Assembly: GCA_012295275.1 (NCBI GenBank)
Contig: CM022671.1
Coordinates: 6,371,565-6,435,564 of the forward strand
DNA: 64,000 bases
Direction: 5' to 3'
DNA from: Chrysomallon squamiferum
Lineage: Eukaryota; Mollusca; Gastropoda; Neomphalida; Peltospiridae
This document shows, piece by piece, positions 1 through 14,103 of the stretch. A program made the translations under genes and the position numbers. The notes beneath the pieces are model-generated. The model saw nothing but the letters and a program-made list of their open reading frames with translations, did no database searches and was not told where the DNA came from. The stretch's first letter is position 1. Each line of letters starts with the position of its first letter.

Positions 1-142
1 ATATATTTTAAATTATTTATATGTCTGAAGTTGTTAGCTGTAATACAGATGTCCAAGGTTTTAATCCTTTACACACACACACACAAAAACACTAAACCAG
101 TATTTTTGGGTTTAATTATTTCTCATTAACTTTTAAATTCTG

Positions 143-182
<40 letters not shown>

Positions 183-798
183 TTTTTTTAATGACAGAAA
201 ATCACCAGGTCAGATGTATCTGATAATTATGGATTAATTTAAGAATTTACTGTTTTTCTTTGAACTGTTCATCTTACACACATCATTAGAAACTTCAAGG
301 GATCCCAACTTCAGTTCTCTGCATTGACAACTTTGGGTTTTTTTCGTATTCCACCAAATATCTAAGATTTCATAATTTATTTTTACCTGTGTGTGAAAGT
401 ATTATGTGCTTTACTTTATTTTAATTTATAGAGGTAATTGGTAACTTTGGTGTTAAAAAAAAAGAAGAAAAAAGTTGATACGAAATAAAATCATACTGAA
501 TTATTCTTTACACATATTATAATTTTAATTGTTATCACTGTTGTTTTCTACATTTTGGTGCATTAATATATTCTACAACAAGTTTATTATGCTTATTTTT
601 TATTTTATATTATTATTATTATTATTTATTATTATTATTATTATTATTATTTATGTTAATCACTAAAACAATGTAATATAATGTCACTTTCTATGAGTTC
701 ATTAAATGGCCTAGAGTTCGTTTTGGATTTGTTACCAGAATAAATGACATAGTTATGACAATGTACTTCCGTTTCCGCACTGTCTCCTTCAGAAAACA
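1..798. other. AT-rich region upstream of MRPL18
   Basis: No gene is recognised here. It holds an (AT)n run at about 143-180 and a (TTA)n run at about 608-653. The last ~60 bases before the MRPL18 start codon are less AT-rich and should contain its promoter and 5' UTR, but no TATA box is evident. The reverse-strand open frame at 656-859 overlaps MRPL18 exon 1 and is taken as its shadow. Confidence 0.6.
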
Positions 799-3700
799 AT
801 GTTTGCACGTCTTTCGCGAAGGCTGTACCCAGCCTTGTTGGACACGCATTCTTTTTCATGCAACGTATGTTTTAACCATGCTGGGAAGAATATAGGTAAC
901 TGATGATAATTTTGTCATTTATTTAATAAAGAAATTATCTCCGTACCCTCCATTTGATCCTAAACGGTAAACCTTAGCTTATGTTAAGGCTATGAATATA
1001 ATTCTGTCATGTCTATAACTTAGTAAGATATGATCTACCGTGGCTGTCAGTATCAGTATGATTATCACGATTCAGTTTATATAATTAGATTTTAAGATCA
1101 TACTGCACTCGTTGTAACATTGCAAGATAACTGTTATTATTATCACTTGTTATAAATACCATTTATTTACTAAAATGCAGAGAATATTACTTAATCACGA
1201 GAAAAGGTCATCATGATAAGTTATGTTCGCACAGCAAAAACTGAAAAAGACTAATCATTGCAATTTACATTGCAACAAAAAGTCTAATGATCACATCGAA
1301 ACTTAAAGGGTTATACCGGGTCATTCCGTGTCAAATCACCCAATGGTTTAAACCCGACCTTCTCAGATTTTTATGAAACTTGGTATACTTGTTGACTGGG
1401 ATCCCACAGCACCAAATCTGAAATTTTAGCTCAATCAGACTACTGGTGTGGGAGATACGGCCCACCGAATTTTGAGATTTTTGCCAAAAATGGGTGTGAC
1501 CACCAACCTTAGAACCCTCATATCTCAGGAACTACTGGGCCAATCTTCATAAAATTGGTATTGTTAGAAAGGCAAAATGACAAGGATTCCAAATCTGCCA
1601 TTTTTGTTTAGTTTGGAAAATATTGGAGTACCTTGACCTTTTGACCTTTGCTATGACCTTGAAATTGACTGTGTGGATCACGTGATCTCGAGATAACCTT
1701 TATTGAAATGTAATCTCCCACATGTTAACTAAAACATATAAAAGTTTCCTGGGTGTAATATTTTTTGTTTAGCCACAATATAGATTTAAAAAATGCACAT
1801 ACATGAAAATAACACCTTTTCAGCCATTAACATCTGATTAACTAAAACCTGAATGATCAATTCTGGATGCTAGGAATCACCATCTCTCTTGATCATCGAG
1901 TAAGACATTGTAGGCCTACATGTATGCATAAAGTTCACATATAAAAGTTTCCTGGGTATATTTTTTGTTTAGCCATAATAGAGATTTAAAAAAATGCATA
2001 CCTGCATGGATGATTGATACAATGCATTACAATGTACATTTTCTCTGAGACTAAAAACTCATTTTTGGAGTTAAAACCCACCTGACATGTCTGAAGGATA
2101 TGAAAAGATGCCAAATGGCATGACAAGTTCTACACAATCAGGCTCAAAGGGTTAACAGGAAGTGATGCTTCAGGCAGGTCAGGAACACCTTTAGATTCCC
2201 TGGTGCAATCCCCATTGAGCACATGGCAATTAGAAGTTTAAGACAAAGAAGTTTCTTCATCTGCGTTTCTTTGACAATCTGAAGCTTTTTAAGTTGGACA
2301 CAATGTCAGATGTTGATATATAAACAATATTTTTATTTCATAAAACCTATTAAGTAATTTTATCATGTCATGTGGGCCTTGCCATTGGTTTTGAACAAGG
2401 TTTCAGTCAACAACAGTACAACCCAGTCTGAAATCAGACATGTACTGCATAATGTATTTGTACACCCAGTCTTCAGCACAGAGTATGAACAAGATCTACT
2501 TCACCTTAATAAACTGTGATTTATACTTGAGAAGATTGACATAAATGCCCAAGACTTGTGGGCCTTTGGCAATAACACATGTACTCTGCTGCCATTTTAT
2601 GACCTGCTTAACTTTACTGAAAGGGTTTCTGGATTTGATTTAATATTTAGGAAAGCACTGACTTTGTTCTATTGAATTGAAGGTGCAGGCCAATACTAAA
2701 AATCCTTATTTCTTCCAGGGCTAACTGCAGCTTTAACTCTCCTGAAAATGTGTGTTATCAACACCATCATATCAAAAAGGAGTTGTTGCAAAGTGTATGA
2801 AAAACTGAGGAAGTCGAACTCCTCACTCTTTGAAGTGGGATCAAAACACGGGACATCAAGAGTATCATGAACAAGAACTTTTCATCAAATTAGGCGAAAC
2901 TCCTGTCAAACTCCATTCACTAGCACGTTCCAGTAAATGAATGAAAGGACAGAAAAAAACTAGCATCAGCTACAGTAACATTAAAATGACATCTTAATGT
3001 CTGAATCCTACCCAGAGCGTGTGCAAATCTTGATTTTGTCACCCTTTACCATTGAAAGGACAATGAATTGAAGGAGGAAATAATCCAATTTTATGAAAGT
3101 GATGAGAACAGTAGCATGTGTCTGGGAATGAAGGATACAGTGAGCATTTGAAACAAACATAGTGAGAAGGTTAAGCATCAGAAACACCTAGTTCTCTCAA
3201 ATTTATGTGAACTTTATGCATACATGTAGGCCTACAATGTCTTACTCGATCAAGAAAGATGGTGATCCCTAGCATCCAGAATTGATCATTCAGGTTTTAG
3301 TTAATCAGATGTTAATGGCTGAAAACGTGTTATTTTCATATATGTGCATTTTTTAAATCTATATTGTGGCTAAACAAAAAATATTACACCCAGGAAACTT
3401 TTATATGTTTTAGTTAACATGTGGGAGATTAAATTTTAATAAAGGTCATCTCAAGATCACGTGATCCACACAGTCAATTTCAAGGTCATAGCAAAGGTCA
3501 AAAGGTCAAGGTACTCCAATATTTTCCAAACTAAACAAAAATGGCAGATTTGGAATCCTTGTCATTTTGCCTTTCTAACAATACCAATTTTATGAAGATT
3601 GGCCCAGTAGTTCCTGAGATATAAGGGTTCTAAGGTTGGTGGTCACACCCATTTTTGGCAAAAATCTCAAAATTCGGTGGGCCATATCTCCCACGCCACT

Positions 3701-5971
3701 GGTCTGATTGGGCTAACATTTCAGATTTGGTGCTGTGGGATCCCAGTCAACAAGTATACCAAGTTTTATAAAAATCTGAGACGGTCGGGTTTAAATTTCT
3801 TTTTTTTTGGGGTGATTTGACACGGAATGACCCTACCATTACTGTAATGATATTTTGTTTTAACTTTCCATGTGGTCATATGCTGAAGCTCTTTACGTCT
3901 GTCTGGTAACATGTGCTACTTAATTTCCTATTTTTATTAGCTTCTCTGTGGACTTCACAGCAGATTCTGCAGAAAGACAAAGGCAGCCCAAACAGTGACT
4001 TCAGAGTTAGTCCTGTCTTCATAAACAACAACCCAAGGTTATTGAATATCACATCAAAGAGTAATTTACACATAATTGTCAAATACAAGATGTAGCTACT
4101 GTGTAAAATCTTTTTCTGAATTTATTTGTCTGTATATGTGTATATAATTTATCAATTTTATATTTCTTAAACTTCCAATTTCAGAATTGAAAAGGCCATA
4201 CATCAATGATAAAGTAGATGCCATGTTAAAATATTTTGTCCATTTGTAAATATTTTTTTAATTTTTTTTTATTCTTTGTAATTAAAATTTTTTTTATTGT
4301 TTTGAATTTTGTGCATAAGCATCATAATTAAATGTGAAAAATAAATGAATCATAAAAATATTTTATTTCCTTTTTTAACTTGTTTGCATTATTATTTTAT
4401 ATATATATATATATTTTGTTTTTTTTTTTTTTTTTTTTTTTTAATGAAATCTGGAATTTCTTGGATTAGCAAGAAAACGTCAAGGATGGCCTCTTCAGAG
4501 TCCAAGAAAAGATTACTACAACAAGTAAAAACATTTTTCTTGTTTATTTTTAAATGAGTGTGACAAGTCTGAGTGGCAGAGTGTAGTCTAAGACCAAACT
4601 GAATAATTTCCATTCCAACCAGATTCTCACACACAGGCTGTTTTAACTGTTTCATTTGGTACAAATTTTCCTGATGTGAAGGTGCATGTAAATTGTGACT
4701 TCAGGTTAAACTTCATGAATCATAATTTTATCAAATTTATAAGCTTGATTTATTTATTTAAAAGTTATTTCTTCACTTAGAAAATAATAAGATCTGACAC
4801 TGTTCACGGCAAAAGAGAGTGTTTTTTTTTTTAAATAACAGAAATATAAATCACAGTGTGTAGGCTGTATTTACACTAAAACAAAGACAAAAATGTTCTT
4901 GTTTTATTTTTAAGATAATTAAACTGATGGTGGAGTGGATTGTTTAAAATTTCAGGGTGGTGTTTAAGACGAGTCACAGAAACACATCAGCTTGGGTGGA
5001 ACACTGGACGGGAAAAGTTGTTGTTTCAGCATCTACCAAGGAGTGGGCAATCAAAGAACACCTTTACAGGTCAGCACCTACCTCCCTTCATTTAAAAAAA
5101 AATCATTTATCTAAATTTATCTTTCTAGAATGATTTATTATCATATACAGGTTTATTCTGAATCATGTCAGATGACGATTTGAAATATATCAGCTAAAAA
5201 ATGTTCAACTGGTTTCAAACTATTTTTCTTATTGTAGTATTTTTGTGTGGGTGATGTTTGTAACTACTGATATTCCAGATTGGATAGTTTTAATTTATTT
5301 GTTTTCCAGTACTCGGGATGTCTGCGCAGCAGAAAACATTGGTCAGGTGTTGGCACGCCGATGCCAGGAATGTGGACTGACAAACGTCTTCCACGATGAA
5401 GCTGAGGATACAGATGACTCAGAAAAGGTTCAGTGTTGTTGTCGCTTTTCACAGTTATTATTTTTTATCTGTTATTCATACAATGCAAACCTTCAGGTTT
5501 TCAAGTATGCGCATTAATGTTTTTAACAGAGAGACTGCGATGCAAATAGACATGTGTAAGTATTGTAAATATGTGGAGTGTTTGTAACTATAATAAATAT
5601 GTCTTGTTATTGCATATGTAGAATATGAACCAAGTTCAGTTAATACAGACTGTTAGCTTGTGGAAAACAAGAGTTCACAATGCACAGGTAATCAGTGTGT
5701 TGTGTTATAATATATCCATTGATAGAAATTTGTTCAGTACATTTTAGTGATGTTTGATATGAAATGGCCAATGGAAAAAAAAAATGTAAACTGACTTGTA
5801 CAATTTTTATAACATTCACAGCTTAAGGAGTTCCTGGATGCATTTCAAGAGGGGGTAACTCTGGAAGAACCTGCTCAGATTGTACCAGAATACCAGCCTG
5901 GGATTGACTACGACAGAAAAAATCGTTACGCAGAAAGGAAACGATGGAAGGAGGATTATCAACCTGAATAG
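799..5971 (+). CDS. MRPL18: Mitochondrial large-subunit ribosomal protein L18 (uL18m)
   Basis: Six coding exons: 799-895, 3941-4037, 4447-4524, 4956-5069, 5310-5427 and 5822-5971, giving 217 aa. The frame closes exactly across all junctions. The product belongs to the uL18 family, which sits in the central protuberance of the mitoribosome large subunit; family members bind 5S rRNA. Residues 1-20 ([14 protein letters not shown]...) are a basic, amphipathic mitochondrial targeting sequence, which fixes the start. Recognisable blocks against remembered human MRPL18 are [20 protein letters not shown] (about 61-79), [20 protein letters not shown] (110-129) and [20 protein letters not shown] (129-148). 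The protein is longer than the ~180 aa human form because of a charged C-terminal tail (about 190-217, ending [10 protein letters not shown]). Intron 1 (3 kb) contains a foldback transposon. The exon 3 acceptor reads ...TTTTAATG|AAAT, i.e. TG instead of AG. AATAAA lies at 6201-6206. The last exon is the founder of the exon copies scattered through the downstream array. Confidence 0.9.
1318..3833. mobile_element. Non-autonomous foldback DNA transposon with ~625-bp terminal inverted repeats
   Basis: The left arm (1318 to about 1940) and the right arm (about 3205-3833) are long, nearly perfect reverse complements. The left tip is GGGTCATTCCGTGTCAAATC and the right tip is its complement ending GGAATGACCC. 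TACC flanks both ends (1314-1317 and 3834-3837) and is the likely 4-bp target-site duplication. The element lies in MRPL18 intron 1. About 1.25 kb of unique DNA lies between the arms. Part of it (about 2395-2870) reads like a decayed protein-coding segment on the + strand. The superfamily is not settled from sequence alone. Confidence 0.85.
2395..2870 (+). pseudogene. Decayed coding relic inside the foldback element
   Basis: One + frame reads protein-like for long stretches (for example [20 protein letters not shown] and [20 protein letters not shown]) and is broken by in-frame stops at 2517-2519 and near 2673. It may be a remnant of the element's original transposase or of captured host sequence. 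The family was not recognised. Confidence 0.35.
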
Positions 5972-6555
5972 CAGAAATTTAGATTTAATTTTAGTGTGAA
6001 TATCAAACATGATTAATTTAATGAATAACAAACATGATTAATTTACTGTAATCAAGTAAATTTCTGTCAGCTTTATTCATGAAACAAACACTTGTGTGAT
6101 TAACAGAGTAAAATTTGAGAAAAAACTTATATTTGTTTGTTTTTTATTTTATAAAACAACTAAACTCAACAACTTGCAGCTTGGGTCCTCAATCTGCAGA
6201 AATAAAATCTTGTCCCTAGTTATCTCCCCTGTTGAAAAGAGTTCATTGCTGGTTTTATTGGCTGTCATCTTGTGGTGTTTACAGATTGTTGGTGATGTGC
6301 CACTTAACACAACAAGCAGAACTGAGTGATAATGTAAAAAACAATTGTGTGTGTGTGAAAAAAGAAGGAAATAAAATCCCATTAGCACCACAAGTTTAGC
6401 TAACTGTTACTTCCTGGATTAATATTCAGTGATGCTAAAAGATAAACACTTCATGTCTGCATTATGCCTGAACTACATCTGTCCAGGACATAACAGATAA
6501 TTTAACACAACATTAATTAAGCAGTGCATGAATCGTGTGTGAAATCCTGGTAAAG

Positions 6556-6626
6556 TTTAAAATAAATAGTCCCTTAGCTGCATTTTAGACCATTTATTGT
6601 TGTAAGACTGCAGTGAAAACAACAAT
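6556..6626 (+). promoter_or_regulatory. Core promoter and non-coding exon 1 of peptide gene copy 1
   Basis: TATA-like TTTAAAATAAATAG at 6556-6569 is followed, about 25-30 bases on, by a conserved stretch (CATTTTAGACCATTTATTGT...) that should hold the transcription start. Exon 1 ends at 6626 with donor GTAAGT. The assignment rests on exact conservation of this block at the same distance upstream of every copy. This copy lacks the GATGATAAGATGAGATAATG segment found just upstream of the TATA-like box in several other copies. Confidence 0.6.
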
Positions 6627-7207
6627 GTAAGTACAACTCTTTTAATATATCAAATCTATTATTATAGTCCGTTTTATTTATTTATTTATTTATTTATTCT
6701 GAAATAAAGAACATCTATGAAATTTATCTTAAATAGTTTTATTAATTGTCATTGCTTTCATCAGTCATTCTATCTCTAAGTAATTCCAAAGTTTTTTTAT
6801 TATTATTATTATTATTATTAATGATTACTATGTTATTCTTGAAATATACAGATATTCTTTACTTTGAATAATAATAATAATAAAAAAAAATAGATTAACG
6901 AAAATCCCCAAATTGGCTTACTTGTTAAATAAAAAAAAAAAAAAAAAAAAAAAACATCAAAGGAAAAGCAAAACAACAAGAACAAAAAATCGGTTATGGT
7001 GAAGACGTTGTTCCTCACGAGTTGGCTCCCTTTACGAGGCGTACTCTTTATTTCATTACAGTCACCAACTTACAACCACGTTTAATTCCGCCTTAAGCCG
7101 GATATTCGTTATTTCTCAACCTCAAGTGATTCGCGCTGGATTTTTTTTCTTCTTCTTTTTTTTTTTTTTTTTTTTTTTTAGTACGCCCTTATTAGCTTAA
7201 ATCAAAG

Positions 7208-7930
7208 ATGAGAATTGTCCTGCTTCTAGCAGTTGTCATCGCTGTTGCTGTCACAAACGGTGAAGCTTGGAGATTACGTCGTGTGTGGCGCAGAGTGAAA
7301 CCTGCCGTTATTAGTACAGCTATCAAACTCGCCATTGTAGCTATTGGAAAAAGAAGTAATAAAATAAATTTAAGTAGTGAATACAAACAACAACAAATAC
7401 TGCTATTATAATCAATTACAATTAGTATTAATACTACTAATAACAACAACTACTACTACTGCTTTTACAACAATAATTACTACTACTGCAACTACCGTTG
7501 AAACAACAACTAGTATTACTACTACCCCTACAAAAGTAATAAATCGTTTTAATTTTGTAAAATCTTGTATAGCAAGTTCTGGATACGATTTGCAAATGAC
7601 ATCAATAAAATGCAAAATCGAAGACTATAGGGATCTACATGCCGTGCATACTTAATTACATTTAAAAAATAAACAGTATCACAGTAGTTATTTTATTATT
7701 ATTATTATTATTTTTTATTATTATTATTATTATTATTTTTTTTTTTGGAGGTGTGGATGAAGTTGATGTTAACAATGACGGTGTGATAGGCAAAGACGAA
7801 ATCGAGGCTATTCTAAGTAGTCGAGATGCAGACGAACTTCTGGAGTTTGCTGATCGTGATGGTGAAGATTTTTATTTTTATTTTTTTATTTTTTTCAGTT
7901 TAATTTAGTTTAGTTTGTTTGTTTGTGTGC

Positions 7931-7965
<35 letters not shown>

Positions 7966-8135
7966 CACAACACACACACACACACACACACACACACGTA
8001 TTTATTTAACTTGAAAATGTTTGATGGATACATTTAATAATTTCTCTAACTTTGTTTACTAATTTACGTGTAGCTGACGAGATTGTCACCAAGGAAGAAC
8101 TGCAGCAAATCTTCGATGAATTCAAACATCAGTAG
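7208..8135 (+). CDS. Peptide precursor copy 1: signal, cationic amidated peptide, paired EF-hand pro-region
   Basis: Coding exons 7208-7355, 7751-7861 and 8074-8135 give 106 aa. Exon 2 starts after the acceptor at 7180-7181. The 3' UTR exon starts at 8426, with AATAAA at 8490-8495. Residues 1-20 form a hydrophobic signal peptide ending ...TNGEA. Residues 21-46 are the predicted mature peptide: it begins WRLRRVWRRVK, ends KLAIVAI, carries about +7 charge and is amphipathic if helical. Residues 47-49 are Gly-Lys-Arg, the standard dibasic cleavage and C-terminal amidation signal. The rest is acidic, with two EF-hand loops: DVNNDGVIGKDE (55-66; Gly replaces Asp at loop position 9) and DRDADEIVTKEE (84-95). 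The second loop is assembled across the exon 3/4 junction. The intron after exon 2 is phase 1 and falls one base after the Arg codon, so peptide and pro-region are on separate exons. A secreted host-defence role is inferred, not shown. Confidence 0.82.
7926..7998. repeat. (CA)n microsatellite in intron 3 of copy 1
   Basis: An interrupted CA tract in the intron between the two EF-hand exons. Shorter CA/TA tracts occupy the same intron in most other copies. Confidence 0.85.
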
Positions 8136-8519
8136 TTGTAAGTTTGTAATAAAATACACGTTCGAATATTAATTAAATATACGTTCAAAAAATATACGTT
8201 CAAATCTTAATCATATATTTATATTAATAAGTATGGAAACTGTTTAATTGGAAAAAATCAGTTAAAATTGCTTTAGATCTTTGTATGTGTACAAATATGA
8301 ATTTTAATGTCAAGTTTTGTAACCCATGCGCTAAATATATTTATGAATTTGTGTTAAATATTTAAATGAGATTACAAACAGAAGTCTGAACATAGAAAGT
8401 GAATATATTGTTTTTTTTGTTTCAGACTCATCCAAGTTTAACCAGAAAAATGTCCAAACAGAAGTCCTAGAGGTGACCACATTGAAAACAATAAATATGA
8501 AACCTCTCTAAAATCAGTT

Positions 8520-10637
<2,118 letters not shown>

Positions 10638-10736
10638 CTCAGATCAAACCAGAATACCAGCCTGGGATTGACTACGACAGAAAAAATCGTTACGCAGAAA
10701 GGAAACGATGGAAGGAGGATTATCAACCTGAACAGC
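10638..10736 (+). pseudogene. MRPL18 last-exon relic R1
   Basis: Covers the second part of MRPL18 exon 6, from CTCAGATC onward, reading [19 protein letters not shown] and so on. The 5' part of the exon and its splice acceptor are missing. The stop codon TAG has become CAG. It marks the left edge of the unit carrying peptide copy 2. Confidence 0.85.
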
Positions 10737-11277
10737 AGAAACTGAGATTTAATTTTAGTGTGAATATCAAACATGATTAATTTACTGTAATCAAGTAAAT
10801 TTCTGTCAGCTTTATTCATGAAACAAACACTTGTGTGATTAACAGTGTAAAATTTGAGTAAAAACTTATATTTTTTACAATAACTAAAAGCAGTACCAGA
10901 TTTATGCATAAACTTGACAAATTACAGCTTAGGTCCTCAATCTGCAGAAATAAAGTCTTGTTCCTAGTTATCTCCCCTCTGAAAAAACGTTCATTGCTGG
11001 TTTTATTGGCTGTCATCTTGTGGTGTTTACAGATTGTTGATGATGTTCCACTTAACACAACAAGCAGAACTGAGTAATAATGTAAAAAAACAATTGTGTG
11101 TGTGTGTGAATAAAGAAGGAAATAAAACCCCATTAACACCACAAGTTGAGCTATCTGTTACTTCCTGGATTAATATTCAGTGATGCTAAAAGATAAACAC
11201 TTCATGTCTGCACCATGCCTGAAATATAAATCTGTCCAGGACATAACAGATAATTAACACAACATTAATTAAACAAA

Positions 11278-11423
11278 TTATGATGATAAGATGAGATAAT
11301 AATGTAATTACAAGCAGTGCATGAATCCAGTGTGTGAAATCCTGGTGAAGTTTAAAATAAATAGAGTCACTTAGCTACATTTTAAACCATTTACTGTTGT
11401 AAGACTGCAGAGAAAACAACAAT
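11278..11423 (+). promoter_or_regulatory. Promoter and exon 1 of copy 2
   Basis: TATA-like TTTAAAATAAATAG lies at 11351-11364 and the exon 1 donor follows 11423. About 60-70 bases upstream is ATGATGATAAGATGAGATAA, with clustered WGATAR-type motifs of the kind bound by GATA factors. Use by GATA factors is a guess. Confidence 0.55.
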
Positions 11424-11695
11424 GTAAGTACAACTATTTTTTATATATTAAACTTATGATTATGGTCTATTTTATTATTTATTTATTTTAATATTTGTGT
11501 TCGCTGTCACTGCTATGTTCAGCCATTCTATCTTTAAGTAATTCAAAAGTTTATTTATTTATTTGTCTGTTTATTCCTTTAATGATTACTGTGTAATTCA
11601 TGAAATTTACGGATGCTATTTATTATGAATAATAATAATAATAATGAAAAATTAGTAATTATAGAGATTAATTAAAATAACAAAATCTGGCTTAC

Positions 11696-11738
<43 letters not shown>

Positions 11739-11965
11739 TTAAGGTGAAGATTTCTTTCCTTCCGAGTTAGCTCCCTCTATGAAGTACGTTATGATTTCCT
11801 CCCATTTTCATATTCCATTACAGTCATCAACTTACGACCAGGTTACGTTCCGACTAAATGGGCGTAAGTTGGATATCTGTTATTTGTATGCACGTAATCA
11901 CGTTATCTCAACCTTAAGTAATCCATGTTTTTTTTAGTAAACCCTTTAATTGGTTTAAATCAAAG

Positions 11966-12429
11966 ATGAGAGTCGTGCTGATTCTAGCAGTTGTCGTTGC
12001 TGTAGCTGTCACAAACAGTGATGCTAGTTGGGGACGTCGTGCATGGCGCAGAGCCAAACCTTACATTATTGAAGCAGCCAAGCAGATCCTCTTTAAAATT
12101 ATTGGAAAAAGAAGTAATAAACAAGTTTTAAGTAGTGAATATAAACTCAGACTACAAAAATAAATACTACTACAACAACAGCTACTACTAGTAGAATAAT
12201 AAAAATAACAAAGTTGTGGATACGATTTGCAAATGACACCAGTAAAATGCTCATTCGAAGACTAGGCACCTACATGACGTGCATATTAAATTACATTTTA
12301 AAAAGATAACAAACAGCATCGCAGTATTTATTTATTTATTTATTTATTATTATTATTATTTATTTTTTTTTTTTTTATTATTATTATTTTTTCATTTTTT
12401 ATTTAGTATTAATATTATTATTATTATTA

Positions 12430-12489
<60 letters not shown>

Positions 12490-12986
12490 TTTGTTTTTTG
12501 TTTTGTAGGTGTGAATGAAATTGATGCGAACAATGACGGTGTGATAGACAAAGACGAAATCGAGGCTATTCTAAGTAGCCGAGAAGCAGACGAACTTCTG
12601 GAGTTTGCTGATCGTGATGGTAAAGATTTATTTTTTAATTTTTATTTTTAATTTTTTTTTTTTTTTTTTTTTTTTTTCAGTTAGTTAGTTTGTGTGTTTT
12701 TTGTTTTTTAAAATATTTGTTTGTTTATGTATATATGTGTACACTCGTACATGGACATGGATTAATTTTAAAGTACTTCCAAGTACAGTACATACACAAA
12801 CAAACACACGCACAGAGAGACACACACACACAAATATATATATATATATATATATCTCAATTTTAAAATGTTTGGTGGATACATTTAGTAATTTCTCTAA
12901 TTTTGTTTACTAATTTACATGTAGCTGACGAGATTGTCACCAAGGAAGAATTGCAGCAAATCTTCGATGAAATCAAACATCAGTAG
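11966..12986 (+). CDS. Peptide precursor copy 2
   Basis: Coding exons 11966-12113, 12509-12619 and 12925-12986 give 106 aa. Exon 2 begins at 11938 after ...TTTTTAG; the 3' UTR exon begins at 13239, with AATAAA at 13303-13308. Signal peptide is 1-20 (...TNSDA). The predicted mature peptide is 21-46, begins SWGRRAWRRAK and ends QILFKII, has about +6 net charge, and is followed by Gly-Lys-Arg (47-49). The pro-region has canonical EF loops DANNDGVIDKDE (55-66) and DRDADEIVTKEE (84-95). Its C-terminal half of the mature peptide is almost identical to copy 4, so the two are recent duplicates. Copy 2 has lost the WRLRR start in favour of SWGRR. Confidence 0.85.
12333..12491. repeat. (TTA)n and T-rich microsatellite in intron 2 of copy 2
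   Basis: About 160 bases of TTA/TTTA/T runs end at the polypyrimidine tract of the exon 3 acceptor. Confidence 0.85.
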
Positions 12987-13419
12987 TTGTAAGTTTGTAA
13001 TAAAATACACGTTCAAATATTAATTAATCTTATAATTATATTAAAAACTAAGTAAACTATTTAATTGCAAAATATCTATTAAAAGTAGACGTTTGTATGC
13101 GTATATAAATATGAATTTTAATATCGAGTTTATAACCCATGCACTAAATATATTTATGAATTCGTGTTAAATATTTAAATGACATCACAAGTAGAAATCT
13201 GAAAACATAAAGTCAGTACACTATTTTCTTAGTTTCAGACTCATCCAAGTTTGACCAGCAAAATGTCCAAACAGAAGACTGAGATGTGAACACATTGAAA
13301 ACAATAAAGATGAAACCTCTCTAAAATCAGTTTTAAGTTTTTATTTCATCTTATTTTATTTTATTGTAAATAGTTATTTATTTATTATTATTACTATTAC
13401 TATTATAATTAGTATTATG

Positions 13420-13500
<81 letters not shown>

Positions 13501-13912
13501 TTATCAATACTAATGTCGGTTAATAAAGTTAACAGCTGGTGCGTTTCTGTAATAGAAATTAATTTTCAACTGGAATAGTTGATAAATATTTTAAAACAAA
13601 CAAACAAACAAATACATAAGAACATTTTTAAATAAATAAATAAATAAATAAATAACCAGCCAAGCAACCAAACAACCAACCAACCAAACAAACAAACAAA
13701 CAAACAAAAAACATAAGAGGTAAGATGATGATGAGAAGATTTTTGTAGGAACTGACTTGAATTCGATCAAACTAATCTGAAAAAGTAAACAGAACAGTTT
13801 ACACAAGTTCAGCTAAAAAAAATGGTGTAAGAGGGAATCATTTCACAACTTAGTCTGTTTACCAACTCATAACTCATGCAATTCCTTACAACTGGACCAA
13901 TTGTCTTTCAGA

Positions 13913-14000
13913 CTCACCCAAGTTTGACCAGCAAAATGTCCAAACAGAAGACTGAGATGTGAACACATTGAAAACAATAAAGATGAAACCTCTCTAAAAT
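13913..14000 (+). pseudogene. Duplicated 3' UTR exon of the peptide gene
   Basis: A second copy of exon 5 (ACTCACCCAAGTTTGACCAG... with AATAAA), preceded by TTGTCTTTCAG. It joins spacer sequence (GGACCAATTGTCTTT) to exon 5 at a short shared TCTTT, as expected from microhomology-mediated joining. No coding exons precede it. Confidence 0.8.
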
Positions 14001-14063
14001 CAGTTTTAAGTTTTTATTTCATCTTATTTTATTTTATTTTATTTTATTTTAAATATTTATTTA

Positions 14064-14103
<40 letters not shown>

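Noticed and set aside
656-859. 67-aa reverse-strand frame at the left end
   Set aside because: It overlaps MRPL18 exon 1, which is supported by a targeting sequence and a correct phase-1 junction; no family was recognised.
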